Source: Verrucomicrobiia bacterium
GTDB lineage: Bacteria; Verrucomicrobiota; Verrucomicrobiia; Limisphaerales; Pedosphaeraceae
Assembly (NCBI GenBank): GCA_036268055.1
Contig: DATAUW010000018.1
Location: 1 to 64,000 of the forward strand
Length of the DNA stretch: 64,000 bases
Direction: 5' to 3'
The translations under genes and the position numbers were made by a program. This document shows, piece by piece, positions 31,400 through 41,228 of this stretch (the stretch's first letter is position 1; each line of letters opens with the position of its first letter). A model generated the notes under the pieces. That model was not told the DNA's origin, searched no databases, and saw only the letters and a list, made by a program, of their open reading frames with translations.

Positions 31400-33298
31400 A
31401 TGCCAACCAAGCTAAAAGTCCTGATTTCCGCGTATGCCTGCGAACCCAACAAGGGTTCCGAACCCGAGGTGGGCTGGCAATGGGCCTTGCAGATGGCGAA
31501 GTACCATGACGTGACGGTGCTGACGCGGACGAACAACCGCGCGACCATCGAAAAGGAAGTGGCACTGCTCGAAGGCAAACAACCCCTGCCGAAATTTTTC
31601 TATCACGATGAAGCGCCGTTTTTCCTGTGGCTGAAAAAGCGTTTCAATGCCGTGCGATTCTATTATGTGTTCTGGCAAATTTCGGCGGCGCGCGTGATCG
31701 AACAGCTCAACGCGCAACACGACTTCGACGTGTTGCATCACGTGACGTTTGCCGGATTCAGGTATCGCACCGCGATTTGGAACCAGGGCGTGCCGTCGGT
31801 GTGGGGGCCGGTCGGCGGCGTGGAATCCATTCCGTGGGATTTGCTGCCGTGGAAACACCCGCAATCGCTACTGCCGGAACTCGCGCGCAATGTAAATAAT
31901 TTCATCCAGTCCGCGCCGTTCCACGTGCTGCCAAAACGCGCGCAGGAAACCACCGTGACGCTCGTCTCGACGGAGGAGATGGAACGCGCCTTTCATCATC
32001 TCGGCCTGGAAGCCTTGCTGATGCCGACGATCGGTTTGCACATCAAGCCGATGTTGCCGCGCCACGGGCGTCCGCTTACGGAGCCGTTGCGGTTTTTGTT
32101 TGTCGGCAATGTGATCACGCTGAAAGGAATTGATCTCTCGCTTCACGCGTTGAAAGAGGCGCGCATCAATGCAGTTTTTACGATTGTCGGAGACGGGCCG
32201 TTCCTCGCCACCGCCAAACGAATGGCCGCGCAACTGGGGTTGGAGAAGCAAGTCATTTTTCGTGGCCGAGTGCCGCGCTCCGAGGCGCTCAATCTCTATC
32301 CCGAGCACGATGTTTTTTTATTTCCGAGCTTGCACGATACGGGCGGTTACGCGGTCATCGAAGCAATGGCCTGCGGCCTGCCCGTCGTGTGCCTCGACTG
32401 CGGCGGTCCGCGCGTCGCGGTAAAAGATGGCGCGGGCGTGCGTGTCCCACTCATCTCGCGCAAGCAAGTGATCAGCGGCATTGCCGAAGCCATGCGAGGC
32501 TATGCGCGCGACCGCGAGATGGTGGTCCGGCATGGGTTGAAGGCCCGTGAAGTGATCGTGGAACATTACGATTGGGAAAAAAAAGGCGAACACCTCAACG
32601 AAGTTTATCTGGCGGCGGCGAAAGAAAAGGCGTCGTTTCAATCCGCCAAAAAAACAACCTTCACCGGGACGCTGAGAAATATTTTCAATCGCATGTTCCC
32701 GGTGCGGGGGCTGGCGGTCTCGGCGTTGATTCTGTTTATAGTGGGCGCGGCGGGATTTCTTAGCTTGAATTACCTGAAGCGGGACGCCTCGGCGATCGTG
32801 GAAAAAACTTTGCCGGAACTTTCCAGCGCTGGCGCCGCCAATTCGTCATTGGCGGAATCTTTCAATCGCACGTTGTTGCTGGCGATGGCGGAGACGCCGG
32901 AGGAGCGCGCGGGGTATCGCAAGGAATTGGATAATTTCAACCAGCAGACCGAGAAGTCGCTGGAGTTGTACCGGCGGAAAATTTCCACGCGCGAACAGGA
33001 AGAGTTGTACGATCGCCTGATGGCGCAAAGGAAGAAATACGTGGCATTGCGGGAGCGGGTGTTGCAACTGGTGGATGCGAAAAAATCTACCGAGGCGCTG
33101 GCGTTGTGCAAATCAACGGTGTGGCCGGCCTACCTGGATTACAAATCGGCGGCGGAAAAAATGTTAAACGCCAACACGCAGGAAGGAAGAGCGCGGGGCG
33201 ATACCATCCTGAAAATCTGCACAATCACCCAATACGCCGTGGCCGGGGCGGGCATCCTTTTGTTCGCGATCGGCTTTACGATTGGGCTGCTAAAATAA
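31400..33298 (+). CDS. GT4 glycosyltransferase fused to a membrane four-helix-bundle sensor-like module
   Basis: 632 residues. Residues 1-405 are a complete GT4 glycosyltransferase: the opening LKVLISAYACEPNKGSEPEVGWQWA, RFLFVGNVITLKGID at the start of the nucleotide-sugar domain, the E-x7-E type motif in PSLHDTGGYAVIEAMACGLP (309-328), and HYDWEKKGEHLNEVY. After a basic linker the chain has a membrane helix (about 435-457, VRGLAVSALILFIVGAAGFL), ~145 residues of charged amphipathic helices (460-605), and a second membrane helix (606-631) ending at the C-terminus. This layout matches the 4HB_MCP periplasmic sensor of chemoreceptors, without HAMP or signalling domain. I know of no such fusion. 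The frame is uninterrupted. Confidence 0.85.
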   Translation: MPTKLKVLISAYACEPNKGSEPEVGWQWALQMAKYHDVTVLTRTNNRATIEKEVALLEGKQPLPKFFYHDEAPFFLWLKKRFNAVRFYYVFWQISAARVIEQLNAQHDFDVLHHVTFAGFRYRTAIWNQGVPSVWGPVGGVESIPWDLLPWKHPQSLLPELARNVNNFIQSAPFHVLPKRAQETTVTLVSTEEMERAFHHLGLEALLMPTIGLHIKPMLPRHGRPLTEPLRFLFVGNVITLKGIDLSLHALKEARINAVFTIVGDGPFLATAKRMAAQLGLEKQVIFRGRVPRSEALNLYPEHDVFLFPSLHDTGGYAVIEAMACGLPVVCLDCGGPRVAVKDGAGVRVPLISRKQVISGIAEAMRGYARDREMVVRHGLKAREVIVEHYDWEKKGEHLNEVYLAAAKEKASFQSAKKTTFTGTLRNIFNRMFPVRGLAVSALILFIVGAAGFLSLNYLKRDASAIVEKTLPELSSAGAANSSLAESFNRTLLLAMAETPEERAGYRKELDNFNQQTEKSLELYRRKISTREQEELYDRLMAQRKKYVALRERVLQLVDAKKSTEALALCKSTVWPAYLDYKSAAEKMLNANTQEGRARGDTILKICTITQYAVAGAGILLFAIGFTIGLLK

Positions 33299-34304
33299 AC
33301 GGCGGGGAATCCGGCTGCGCGGCCGGTGAATTGCGTTCGATAAATGTGGCGATGCGCGGCCAGGCATCCTCGAAACTCACGCCCGTCAGGCAGAAGGGAG
33401 TCGAGAACCGGCAGTAATCAGAACACGGTTTGTAAGGACAAGCCTTGCCCTCGAAGAATTCAGATCTTTGATGGATCGGCATAAACCACTCCGGCACCTG
33501 CGGGCCAAACAGCGTGAAAGTCGGGAGGCCGCAAATAGCGGCAAGGTGGCCGGGACCCGAGTCGTTGCCGATAAAAAGGCCGGCTTCATCAATGACGTTG
33601 AGCAGCTTGCTGATTGAGTCGGGCGCTAAGCAGGTTTTTTCGCCGGCATTTTGCCACCACGCCAGTTGATCGGGATTGCACAGCACCCGCACCTCATTGC
33701 CCAGGGCGCGAAGCTGTTTCACGAGCCGCGAATAATGCTGGAGCGGCCAGACGCGAATGGACCGGGCGGCGCCGGTGTGGATGAGAATGGCGCGGCTGCC
33801 GGAGCGCGGCTGAAAACGGAGGTCATCGCGGCTTTCAAGATCCAAATCCAGCGCTTGCGCGATAAGCCGCCAATGATCATACCGGTGTGCGTGAAGATCC
33901 CGGATGGCCAGGGCATCAGTGAGAAAAGCCTGGCTGCCAATGCGAGGAAAACCCAGCCGCCGTTTGGCGCGGCTCATTTTAAGCAGAACGTGGTCGCGGG
34001 GATCGTCGCGGCGGGCGGACAGGGCGGTGTCGAAATGTTCGCGCCGCACATTTTTCCGGAGAGCAAACATTTCCCGCCAGGGCCAGTGAAACAGATTGTA
34101 TTTGCTGGCGTGGGCAAAGGCGGTCCAGGGAGCATTAAAAGGCAGGATTTTCACTGATGGCCAAAACCGGGGTTGCAAATCAAAAGCGAAAGGTTTTGCA
34201 AGCACAGTGACATCAAACTGCTCGCTGGCTTTGCGGATGAACGGCGTGGCGATGGCGAGATCGCCGACGCCCCACAATTCAATAATCAGTAATTTTGGCT
34301 TCAC
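33276..34304 (-). CDS. GT9 (heptosyltransferase-like) glycosyltransferase
   Basis: 342 residues. Fold and motifs of the GT9/ADP-heptose:LPS heptosyltransferase family: KLLIIELWGVGDLAIATPF at the N-terminus, ILIHTGAARSIRVWPLQHYSRLVKQL for the nucleotide-sugar domain, and FIGNDSGPGHLAAICGLPTFTLFGP (the D-S-G-P-H signature). Soluble or membrane-peripheral on the cytoplasmic side. GTG start. Its 3' end overlaps the GT4-sensor gene tail-to-tail by 23 bases. Last gene of the minus-strand cluster beginning near 39.36 kb. Confidence 0.87.
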   Translation of the reverse strand: MKPKLLIIELWGVGDLAIATPFIRKASEQFDVTVLAKPFAFDLQPRFWPSVKILPFNAPWTAFAHASKYNLFHWPWREMFALRKNVRREHFDTALSARRDDPRDHVLLKMSRAKRRLGFPRIGSQAFLTDALAIRDLHAHRYDHWRLIAQALDLDLESRDDLRFQPRSGSRAILIHTGAARSIRVWPLQHYSRLVKQLRALGNEVRVLCNPDQLAWWQNAGEKTCLAPDSISKLLNVIDEAGLFIGNDSGPGHLAAICGLPTFTLFGPQVPEWFMPIHQRSEFFEGKACPYKPCSDYCRFSTPFCLTGVSFEDAWPRIATFIERNSPAAQPDSPPFILAAQS

Positions 34305-34405
34305 GTCATACGCGAAATTATTTCGCGAACTTAGCTTAGACCTTCAGGCTAACGCGCTCGTTCAAGTGTGTAAAGCAACGGCGCGGCAAAATGGCAGCGG
34401 GACCA

Positions 34406-35236
34406 TTAAATTTTCCAGCGGGACTTGGGATGCGCCACTTTGTGAATCGTGCGAACGCCCGGATTTGCGGCGGTGTAAAGCGAGTAGGAAAAAGGTTTCT
34501 GGGAATAGATGCCGCCGGCGAGACGCCGCGCGCGATGGCCGGCGACGAACAAGGGTTTCATTTTTCGCGCCCAGGCCGGGGCGGTGGCGGCGAGCATTTT
34601 TGCCTCGCGCTGGCCGGCTTCGCCCGCGCCGAGATTTGAGCCGGTGAAAGTGAAGGCGGAGGTGAATCGGCGCAAGACGCCCATCGGCGTGCGTTGTTGT
34701 AATAAGCGGACGACCCAATCCGCATCACCCGCCACGCGGAATTTGGGATCGAAAAAAATCTGGCGTTCGGAGATCACGCGCCGCCGAAAAAAAGTTCCGC
34801 AGGTGAACGCGGCAAGATGTGAAATCCAGGTATGGTAAAGCCGCGGCGTCTGGACTTTTCGATGGAACAAATAATTTCCGGCGGCATCCACGACAATGAA
34901 ATCGCCGAAGACGACTTCCACCTCGGGATTCGCCTCGAAAAATTCCCGCACCGCGGGCAACGCACTCGGGAGATATTGTTCATCGCAGTTAAGGTAGGAG
35001 AGAATATCGCCCTCGGCCCGGCGAAGGCCGCGGTTGATGGCGTCATACATGCCATCATCGTGTTCGACGAAAGCTTTTACGCGAGGGTCGCGCGGGAGCC
35101 AGTCGAGTGTGCCATCATCGGAGACGGCGTCCTGAACGATGTGTTCGAGTTCGACGCCCTGATCGGCGACCGACGCAATACAAAGCTTGAGCCAGTTGGA
35201 GTTGCGGAAACTGGGCGTGATGACGGAAAAGCGCAC
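34406..35236 (-). CDS. GT2-family glycosyltransferase (paralogue 1)
   Basis: 276 residues. GT-A fold: FSVITPSFRNSNWLKLCIASVADQ at the start, QDAVSDDGTLDWL with the acidic pair, GMYDAINRGLRRAEGDILSYLNCDEQYLP holding the central acidic motif. Soluble; uses a nucleotide sugar in the cytoplasm. Strikingly similar along its whole length to the GT2 gene at 41229-42065, including the SQKPFSYSLYTAANPG region at the C-terminus. GTG start. Confidence 0.9.
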   Translation of the reverse strand: MRFSVITPSFRNSNWLKLCIASVADQGVELEHIVQDAVSDDGTLDWLPRDPRVKAFVEHDDGMYDAINRGLRRAEGDILSYLNCDEQYLPSALPAVREFFEANPEVEVVFGDFIVVDAAGNYLFHRKVQTPRLYHTWISHLAAFTCGTFFRRRVISERQIFFDPKFRVAGDADWVVRLLQQRTPMGVLRRFTSAFTFTGSNLGAGEAGQREAKMLAATAPAWARKMKPLFVAGHRARRLAGGIYSQKPFSYSLYTAANPGVRTIHKVAHPKSRWKI

Positions 35237-35310
35237 GTTAAGTTACGCGACAGCGAAGCGGCCAAATTGCCGCCAGCCGCAGTGATGCGAAACGGGCGGA
35301 GTCATGTGCA

Positions 35311-36843
35311 TCAGCGGGCAGCGTTGGCGAGTTTGAAACGGCTCATGGCTGGTCGCGCGGCGGGTTGCAGAGCTGGCCCCAGAACCCCGCCGTTCAGTGC
35401 AATGCTCAATCCCACCGGGCCGGTAAAGAAAACCACGTCCGAATAAAGCGAGCCGAAGACAAACATAAACATGAGGACCTTGACGATGAAATACGCCAGC
35501 AGGAAACGATTGTAACGCGCAAAGTCAGGATTGCCGTAGCGATTATTGAGTTGAAGCGCACGAAAACCCGCGCCGAGAAACCAGAGGAAAGTAATCGTGC
35601 CACCCAGGCCGAAGGGAATGATGATGGATAAAGGACCGTTGTGATAATCACCGGCGAGGGTCGCGCCGGCTCCGGAAGTGCTGTCGGGACCGCGGTTGAA
35701 GCTGGCGCTGCGCATCATTTCGAGATCGCGCATGTCCATGGCCAGGCCTTTGCCCATCAGCAGGTATTGTGGCACGGTGGGCAACACTTCAGACCAGATG
35801 GCGAGCCGCCAATCGGTGGAAGCTTGGGCATTGAGTTCCGCTTCGACATCCAATTTTAGCGGCAAAAATGTCAGCGAGCGTTGGACCGTGAGCGGCAGTT
35901 TGGAAGCAAACGGAAGAACCAGGGCAAGCCCCAGCACGCCGGCCAAAAGGACCGCCGGCAGCAGGCGGCTGCGGAACAAGCCTTCAAAATAAAACAAGAC
36001 GGCGAATGCCGCGGCAAGCTCGATCACTTTGGAGCGATAGCCACCGAACAGGCTCGTGACCGCCAGGGCAATGACCAGCAAAATACGCCAAGCCTTGCGC
36101 ACGTCGAGAATGCCGATGATGCCATAGCGCGCCAGTAAAAGATAAACGATACCCACGCACGCGGTAGCCAGGCTCCCCAAACGGGTGATGCCGGAGCCCG
36201 TTTCAATCAGACCGGTGTTCGTAGCGGCATCCTGGGGGAAAAGGTAAGCCAGGAAATAAAGGGCCGGGCTGAGCAGATAAAGAATATTGCCGATGGCCGT
36301 GATCACAAAGCCGATGAAAAATAGATTTACGTAAAGGGCAGCCTTTCGCACGGGAATCCGAACTGCGGTAAGCGCAAAATACCCCACCACCCCTGACAGC
36401 AAAAAGATATAGCGTTTGCCGCCGCTAACTTCCGAACCCAGCGCGTTGAGTCCGATGCCGCCGGTAAAATAGGCGGTCCCTATGACAACTCCGGCGAACA
36501 GCAGCAGCGGGCGCGCCACCCAGGGCACGGATATAAATTTCAAATCCCGGTTCATCACGTACGCCAGAAACGAAAACCCGAAGCTGATAAAAATCATCAT
36601 CAGGCAGAACGACGGCCGGCCGGGGAGGAAATAAAGGCCCGCGCTCGAATTCCAACAGAAGATCAGCCAGGGATAATGAAAACGCAGAAAAAGCGGAACG
36701 GACATCAACACCAACAGCAGGCCTAAAGCGCCGTAAGTGGTCAAATCCTCAGGAGTCGCCAGCAGATAACCGACAAAAATCGCCAGGGGCAGGCAAATTC
36801 CGTAAATGATCAGCGATTTAAAAAGTGAAAAGGCATTCGTCAT
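35311..36843 (-). CDS. O-antigen ligase/polymerase-like membrane protein
   Basis: 510 residues with about eleven to twelve membrane segments and one large periplasmic loop (roughly 330-400: VEAELNAQASTDWRLAIWSEVLPTVP, then YHNGPLSIIIPFGLGG). A W-R-...-W loop followed by an H-N pair is typical of Wzy_C/O-antigen ligase family proteins, which polymerise or ligate lipid-linked glycans on the periplasmic face. Whether it is a polymerase or ligase cannot be decided. It is 74 bases upstream of the GT2 gene on the same strand. Confidence 0.82.
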   Translation of the reverse strand: MTNAFSLFKSLIIYGICLPLAIFVGYLLATPEDLTTYGALGLLLVLMSVPLFLRFHYPWLIFCWNSSAGLYFLPGRPSFCLMMIFISFGFSFLAYVMNRDLKFISVPWVARPLLLFAGVVIGTAYFTGGIGLNALGSEVSGGKRYIFLLSGVVGYFALTAVRIPVRKAALYVNLFFIGFVITAIGNILYLLSPALYFLAYLFPQDAATNTGLIETGSGITRLGSLATACVGIVYLLLARYGIIGILDVRKAWRILLVIALAVTSLFGGYRSKVIELAAAFAVLFYFEGLFRSRLLPAVLLAGVLGLALVLPFASKLPLTVQRSLTFLPLKLDVEAELNAQASTDWRLAIWSEVLPTVPQYLLMGKGLAMDMRDLEMMRSASFNRGPDSTSGAGATLAGDYHNGPLSIIIPFGLGGTITFLWFLGAGFRALQLNNRYGNPDFARYNRFLLAYFIVKVLMFMFVFGSLYSDVVFFTGPVGLSIALNGGVLGPALQPAARPAMSRFKLANAAR

Positions 36844-36932
36844 GCGTCAAACAAAGTTAAGCAAAATCATGGGGATCAACAATCATTATCTTGGTGCGAG
36901 TCACAATTTTTGAGGCGGTTAATCGGAAGACT

Positions 36933-38147
36933 TCAGAGGGCTCCGGTGAGGGTTCGGGCCACCGGCGCCGGGCGATTTTTTTTATTTCCACGAATGTAAT
37001 TCAATAAGGGAAATGAAAAAAAACGATAAACCAAAACCGACAGGCCAAACGTAAGCGCCATCGGCAGAACCGTCACTTCGAGATATTTAAAAATGGATCC
37101 GTTTGCGGACCCAAATTCTCCGCGGAACCAGAACAACACGGGTTGGTGGAACAGAAACCATTCGTAGCTGACAATGCCAATAAAGCGGAGGTACGAGGCG
37201 GACAAGATGCGCGCCGCCAGGCATTGCGGATCGAAGACGAAAAATAACAGAAGAAACGAAGAGGTTCCCATGAGAAAATGGGTTGATTCCGTGCTCCACC
37301 GTGTCGGTGTTTCCACGCTGTTAAACAGCCCTGTCCAAACTACCAGCATGCAAAATGTGAAAATTAAAAACACAATTCCAGTATAGCCGACGCAGGCCAG
37401 CGGTCGCCGCGAGGAATCAGCGTTGCCCAGCATCGTGAAGATCCCGGCAAAAAATACTCCCCAGGCGAAGAAGTCGAGCTGGCAGGGAAAGCGTTCCGTA
37501 AGCAGAAGCAATTCTTCACGCCCGCCGGAAACTGGCCACGTAACCTGCCGGACAATGAGGGGAACCGCTAACAAAATAATGGAGATGGTTAAGCAAGTCT
37601 TCGACAGATTAAGCCCCCGGTTGAGGAAAAATAAAATGGGCAAAAAGACATAGAATTGCGCTTCCACTATCAGGCTCCAGTAACAATCATTTATCGGGAC
37701 GGAAGTTTGGATGAAATTGGCCAGGCCGGTGACCCATAATCCGGCGGCTTTTAGATACTCCGGATTCCGGTAATGGAAGTAAAGTATGGCGGTGAATATC
37801 GAGAGGGATAGATAAAAAGGAGGCAGGATTTTGCCAATGCGCCTGCGCCAGTAGCCCGGAACATACCAGGCACGAGCATCCGCATGCTTTTTTCGAAAGA
37901 AGGGATACGAAATCAAAAAACCCGAAAGTACAAAGAAGATCGGCACTCCTTCGTTCAGGTTTTGGATCACTCTGCCGCCGAGCACTTGGAAAATGCTCGT
38001 GGATTTGGGGTTTACATAAAAGCCGTGGAAAAAAACCACCATTAAAATCGCAATCCCCCGAATGCCATCTAAAACGTCAAAATGCGCTCCCGTGCTTGGC
38101 TTAACCTCCCATCCTTTATTTGTATCTTTAGATTTTCCGACGTTCAT
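36933..38147 (-). CDS. Acyltransferase-3 family membrane protein (OafA-like), first of pair
   Basis: 404 residues from the ATG at 38147 (a TTG at 38165 is also in frame). Family features: HFDVLDGIRGIAILMVVFFHGFY at the N-terminus with the catalytic-type His, ten hydrophobic helices, NEGVPIFFVLSGFLISYPFFRK in the second segment, and CYWSLIVEAQFYVFLPILFF. These proteins transfer acyl groups (usually acetyl) to sugars on polysaccharides at the membrane. Its neighbour at 38235 belongs to the same family, so the glycan may be modified at two positions. Confidence 0.87.
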   Translation of the reverse strand: MNVGKSKDTNKGWEVKPSTGAHFDVLDGIRGIAILMVVFFHGFYVNPKSTSIFQVLGGRVIQNLNEGVPIFFVLSGFLISYPFFRKKHADARAWYVPGYWRRRIGKILPPFYLSLSIFTAILYFHYRNPEYLKAAGLWVTGLANFIQTSVPINDCYWSLIVEAQFYVFLPILFFLNRGLNLSKTCLTISIILLAVPLIVRQVTWPVSGGREELLLLTERFPCQLDFFAWGVFFAGIFTMLGNADSSRRPLACVGYTGIVFLIFTFCMLVVWTGLFNSVETPTRWSTESTHFLMGTSSFLLLFFVFDPQCLAARILSASYLRFIGIVSYEWFLFHQPVLFWFRGEFGSANGSIFKYLEVTVLPMALTFGLSVLVYRFFSFPLLNYIRGNKKNRPAPVARTLTGAL

Positions 38148-38234
38148 ACCAGCATCTGATTGCAAATGCTTTCCACTATGAGAAGCAATAAGGGATGAAG
38201 CAACCTTAATTTCAGGCGGAGCCGGCGCAATCCG

Positions 38235-39359
38235 TTAGTGGACCGCTGGGATTTTTGCGAAATGCGCCTTGAGTCTCAACATCGGTTGTTCCAGGCAATA
38301 GTAAGAGAGCATGGCCAGCAGGAACACGAAGCCAAGATTTTGGGGAAAGGTGGTTGCCCACTGCGCCAGTGACCACTGATCCGGAAAAGTGTTGGCCGTG
38401 TGTGGAATCAAGGCAATTTGCTGCCAGATGTAGAGACTGTAGGAGAGGCGGCCGATCCATTGCACGAACGCGAGATTGAGCAGCCAATAGGAAACCCCAT
38501 TTTGATTCAGCACCCACGAACCCATCAGATAACAAATGGAAATGCACTGCACGGTCGGATGAAGCATCACGAATAAGTGAAGCGGAAACGGGATGTCTAA
38601 GCGGCGGCAAGCCGAAGCCAGCAGGATATTCAAAAAGATCAGCACCAGGGCAGTCGCGCGGAATAATGCCGGAAAAAATCCAAATATTTTCGACATCTGC
38701 GGGCGGCGGCGGTCCAGCAGGAAGGCGAGCAGACAACCGCTGGCAATCGAATCGCCCTGGAAATAGAACAAATGATCCATCAAAGGATCGTGCCACATAA
38801 AAAAACGCAGGCATGGCGGCATCAGCATTAGAATGGGAATCCATATCCGGCCGGCAAACCGCGGGCCGGCGCAGGCCAGCAGCACGGGCCAAGTCAGGTA
38901 AAATTGTTCTTCCATGGCCAGGGACCACGTATGTTCCAGGGGCCAGGTGAATGGCTTGCTCCACACTCCCCACCAATTCGTGGTGAAGGTGCTTGCGGAA
39001 ATATAAGTGGACGCAGGAATCTCATGCAGCATCAGACCGCAGACGATGGCGATGACCAGGATGTAAAAATAATACACCGGCAAAATCCGCAACACCCGGC
39101 GTTTATAAAATGCCGTTAAACTGATCCTGCCGGTCTTCGCTTTTTCTTTCAGCAGAAGGGTGGTGATAAGAAAACCGCTGATGACAAAAAAAACGCGCAC
39201 GCCCAGCTTGCCGTCCGCCAGCAGGGACAGGCGATGAACGGAGAGCGTGGGAAAATTTTTGGTCTGAAAAGCGTGCGCAAACAAAACCACCATTATCGAG
39301 ACCGCGCGCATTCCGTCCAGCGAGGGAATGCGATTCGAGTCGGGTCGGCTGGTGCTCAT
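38235..39359 (-). CDS. Acyltransferase-3 family membrane protein (OafA-like), second of pair
   Basis: 374 residues from the ATG at 39359. Motifs match the family: IPSLDGMRAVSIMVVLFAHAFQ, GKLGVRVFFVISGFLITTLLLKE, EHTWSLAMEEQFYLTWPVLL. A plain membrane acyltransferase with no SGNH extension. It opens the minus-strand run of polysaccharide genes (acyltransferase, acyltransferase, ligase-like, GT2, GT9) and is divergent from the GT39-like gene at 39579. Confidence 0.87.
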   Translation of the reverse strand: MSTSRPDSNRIPSLDGMRAVSIMVVLFAHAFQTKNFPTLSVHRLSLLADGKLGVRVFFVISGFLITTLLLKEKAKTGRISLTAFYKRRVLRILPVYYFYILVIAIVCGLMLHEIPASTYISASTFTTNWWGVWSKPFTWPLEHTWSLAMEEQFYLTWPVLLACAGPRFAGRIWIPILMLMPPCLRFFMWHDPLMDHLFYFQGDSIASGCLLAFLLDRRRPQMSKIFGFFPALFRATALVLIFLNILLASACRRLDIPFPLHLFVMLHPTVQCISICYLMGSWVLNQNGVSYWLLNLAFVQWIGRLSYSLYIWQQIALIPHTANTFPDQWSLAQWATTFPQNLGFVFLLAMLSYYCLEQPMLRLKAHFAKIPAVH

Positions 39360-39578
39360 GTGCTTTCCGGTCAAGCGGGCGACAACCTAACAATCGGCAC
39401 CTGCCTGTCAATGGAAATGAAAATCGCGACTGCGGTGATGCACGGTCTCAGGCACGGATCGTTCCCGGACGCAATACTCGGCGATGCGGCAATGCCCGGA
39501 TGGAAATAACTGGGTCGGATTCGGCTGGGCGGACGGGTTTTTTCTGGAGTTGGCCAAGCGGTTGGTTAGTCTTTTTGA

Positions 39579-41210
39579 ATGGATCAGGCGGCAGGATTGG
39601 CAAAAAGGGACGAAAATGACCGGCGTGCAAAACGCCACGGCCAGCGGCTGGTGTGGTTTTTTCAGGCTTTATTTGTTGTCGTAATGCTTTTCCAGTTGGA
39701 CGAACCGTTTTTGGGCGCCCATAACGAACGGCAAAATGAAACCTTCGACATGGCCCGCCATGTCTATCGCGACGGCTGGCGGTCCGTGCTTACCCCGAAG
39801 GTTTCCTATAGCTGGCCAAACGCGCTCAAACAACCGTACACGGCCATGTTGATGGAAGTCCCTTTCCACGGGATCATTGCGTGGCCGTTCACCTACATAA
39901 CCAGCCACGAGCGTGCTCTGATGCGCCTCGTCTCAACGGCCTTCGCGCTCATGTCCATTCAGTTGCTTTACTGGATACTCTACTTGTGGGTTTCACCGGC
40001 AGCGGCGGCGGCGGCGGCAGGTTGCTGGGCTATGGCACCATTGGTTCTGCAATTTGGACAGGTGCCGATGCCGGACATCATCAGTACCGCGGGATTGTTA
40101 CTGGCATTTTGGTTCGCCTTGCGCGGCAAACTTCCGGCGGCGAGTCTCGGATTCCTTTTTTCCATGCTGGCCAAGCCAAACAGCATCGTTTTTGGTTTGC
40201 CCGTGCTGGTGGCGCTGTTGCTCGCGCGGAATTGCCGCTCGGTGCGAGACATCCTGCGCGTCTCAATCTTATGGGGCTGGCTGCCGCTCGTAGGAATCGT
40301 GGCGTGGGAGTTCCTAATCAATTATTTTACGCCCCCCACCGACATGACGATTCTGGATGTCATGGGCCGGTCGGGCGAAAACCGGCTGTTGCGGTTGTCG
40401 TTCTATAAATTTTTGTTCGGCTGTCTGTTTCCGATGGGCACGGGTGTGCTGGGATTTCTTGGAATCATTTTCGCGTGGAAAGGCGGAATCAAACGCCTCG
40501 CTCCCTGGCTCAAGGTCGCAATTATTTTATCGAACTTCGCCTTCATCGTGCTTGTCGTGCGCAAGGTGGCGGAGGTGCAATACACATTGATCATATTGAT
40601 CTGGTTGATCATGGCCGCGTCGTTCGGCTTTGAGTTTTTACTGGCGAAATGGTGCGAGAGCCGCCTGTGGCGAACCGGCCTGGCTGCGGCGATGATTGTC
40701 CATGTCCTCATGGCGATTTTTTTCACAGTGGACCTCAAGGGCTCGCGCGCACCCAACTATCCTGACATTGTCCGCGCGGGAAGTATACTGCCGCCCGACG
40801 CGCGAGTGATCGTTTTGTACCGCTATTACGGAGCGTCACCAGCGATCTGGCTGAATCGCAATGTCGTGGCGGTCGGCGGTTACAGTCCGTCATTTTTTCC
40901 TTCCTTTTGCGAAAAGGCGTTTGCCGCCGGATTCACTCATGTGATGATTCTGGACATGGAAAGCTGGCACGATCCCCATTCCCACGACAGTCCACTCGCC
41001 ATGATTAAACGGGTGCTGAATGTCGGGCATCCGAATCAAGACGCGAGCGTCACGGGTTTGACCAGTCCCTCCAGCCTATTTCGCCAATATTGTGATCTGG
41101 TATTCGAGCCGATATTTTCGGGATCGCGGGTGGTGCTTTATTCAATGGCATCGTTTCCAAAAAACAAGCAGCTTGGCGAAAAAATAATCCCGACTCAGCC
41201 AGCGAAATAA
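39579..41210 (+). CDS. GT39/GT83-like multispanning membrane protein
   Basis: 543 residues, about eleven hydrophobic segments. The first periplasmic loop (NERQNETFDMARHVYRDGW, then SWPNALKQPYTAMLMEVPFHGII) is of the PMT/ArnT type; the C-terminal ~110 residues are soluble. Only about 20% of this would align by eye with the other GT39-like protein at 29241-31133, so the two are distant paralogues. An alanine-rich low-complexity run (AAAAAAA near 140-146) sits inside a membrane segment. The ATG at 39579 is one of several possible starts. Tail-to-tail with the GT2 gene, 18 bases apart. Confidence 0.75.
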   Translation: MDQAAGLAKRDENDRRAKRHGQRLVWFFQALFVVVMLFQLDEPFLGAHNERQNETFDMARHVYRDGWRSVLTPKVSYSWPNALKQPYTAMLMEVPFHGIIAWPFTYITSHERALMRLVSTAFALMSIQLLYWILYLWVSPAAAAAAAGCWAMAPLVLQFGQVPMPDIISTAGLLLAFWFALRGKLPAASLGFLFSMLAKPNSIVFGLPVLVALLLARNCRSVRDILRVSILWGWLPLVGIVAWEFLINYFTPPTDMTILDVMGRSGENRLLRLSFYKFLFGCLFPMGTGVLGFLGIIFAWKGGIKRLAPWLKVAIILSNFAFIVLVVRKVAEVQYTLIILIWLIMAASFGFEFLLAKWCESRLWRTGLAAAMIVHVLMAIFFTVDLKGSRAPNYPDIVRAGSILPPDARVIVLYRYYGASPAIWLNRNVVAVGGYSPSFFPSFCEKAFAAGFTHVMILDMESWHDPHSHDSPLAMIKRVLNVGHPNQDASVTGLTSPSSLFRQYCDLVFEPIFSGSRVVLYSMASFPKNKQLGEKIIPTQPAK

Positions 41211-41228
41211 AAAGCCTGGGTGCGTTTT

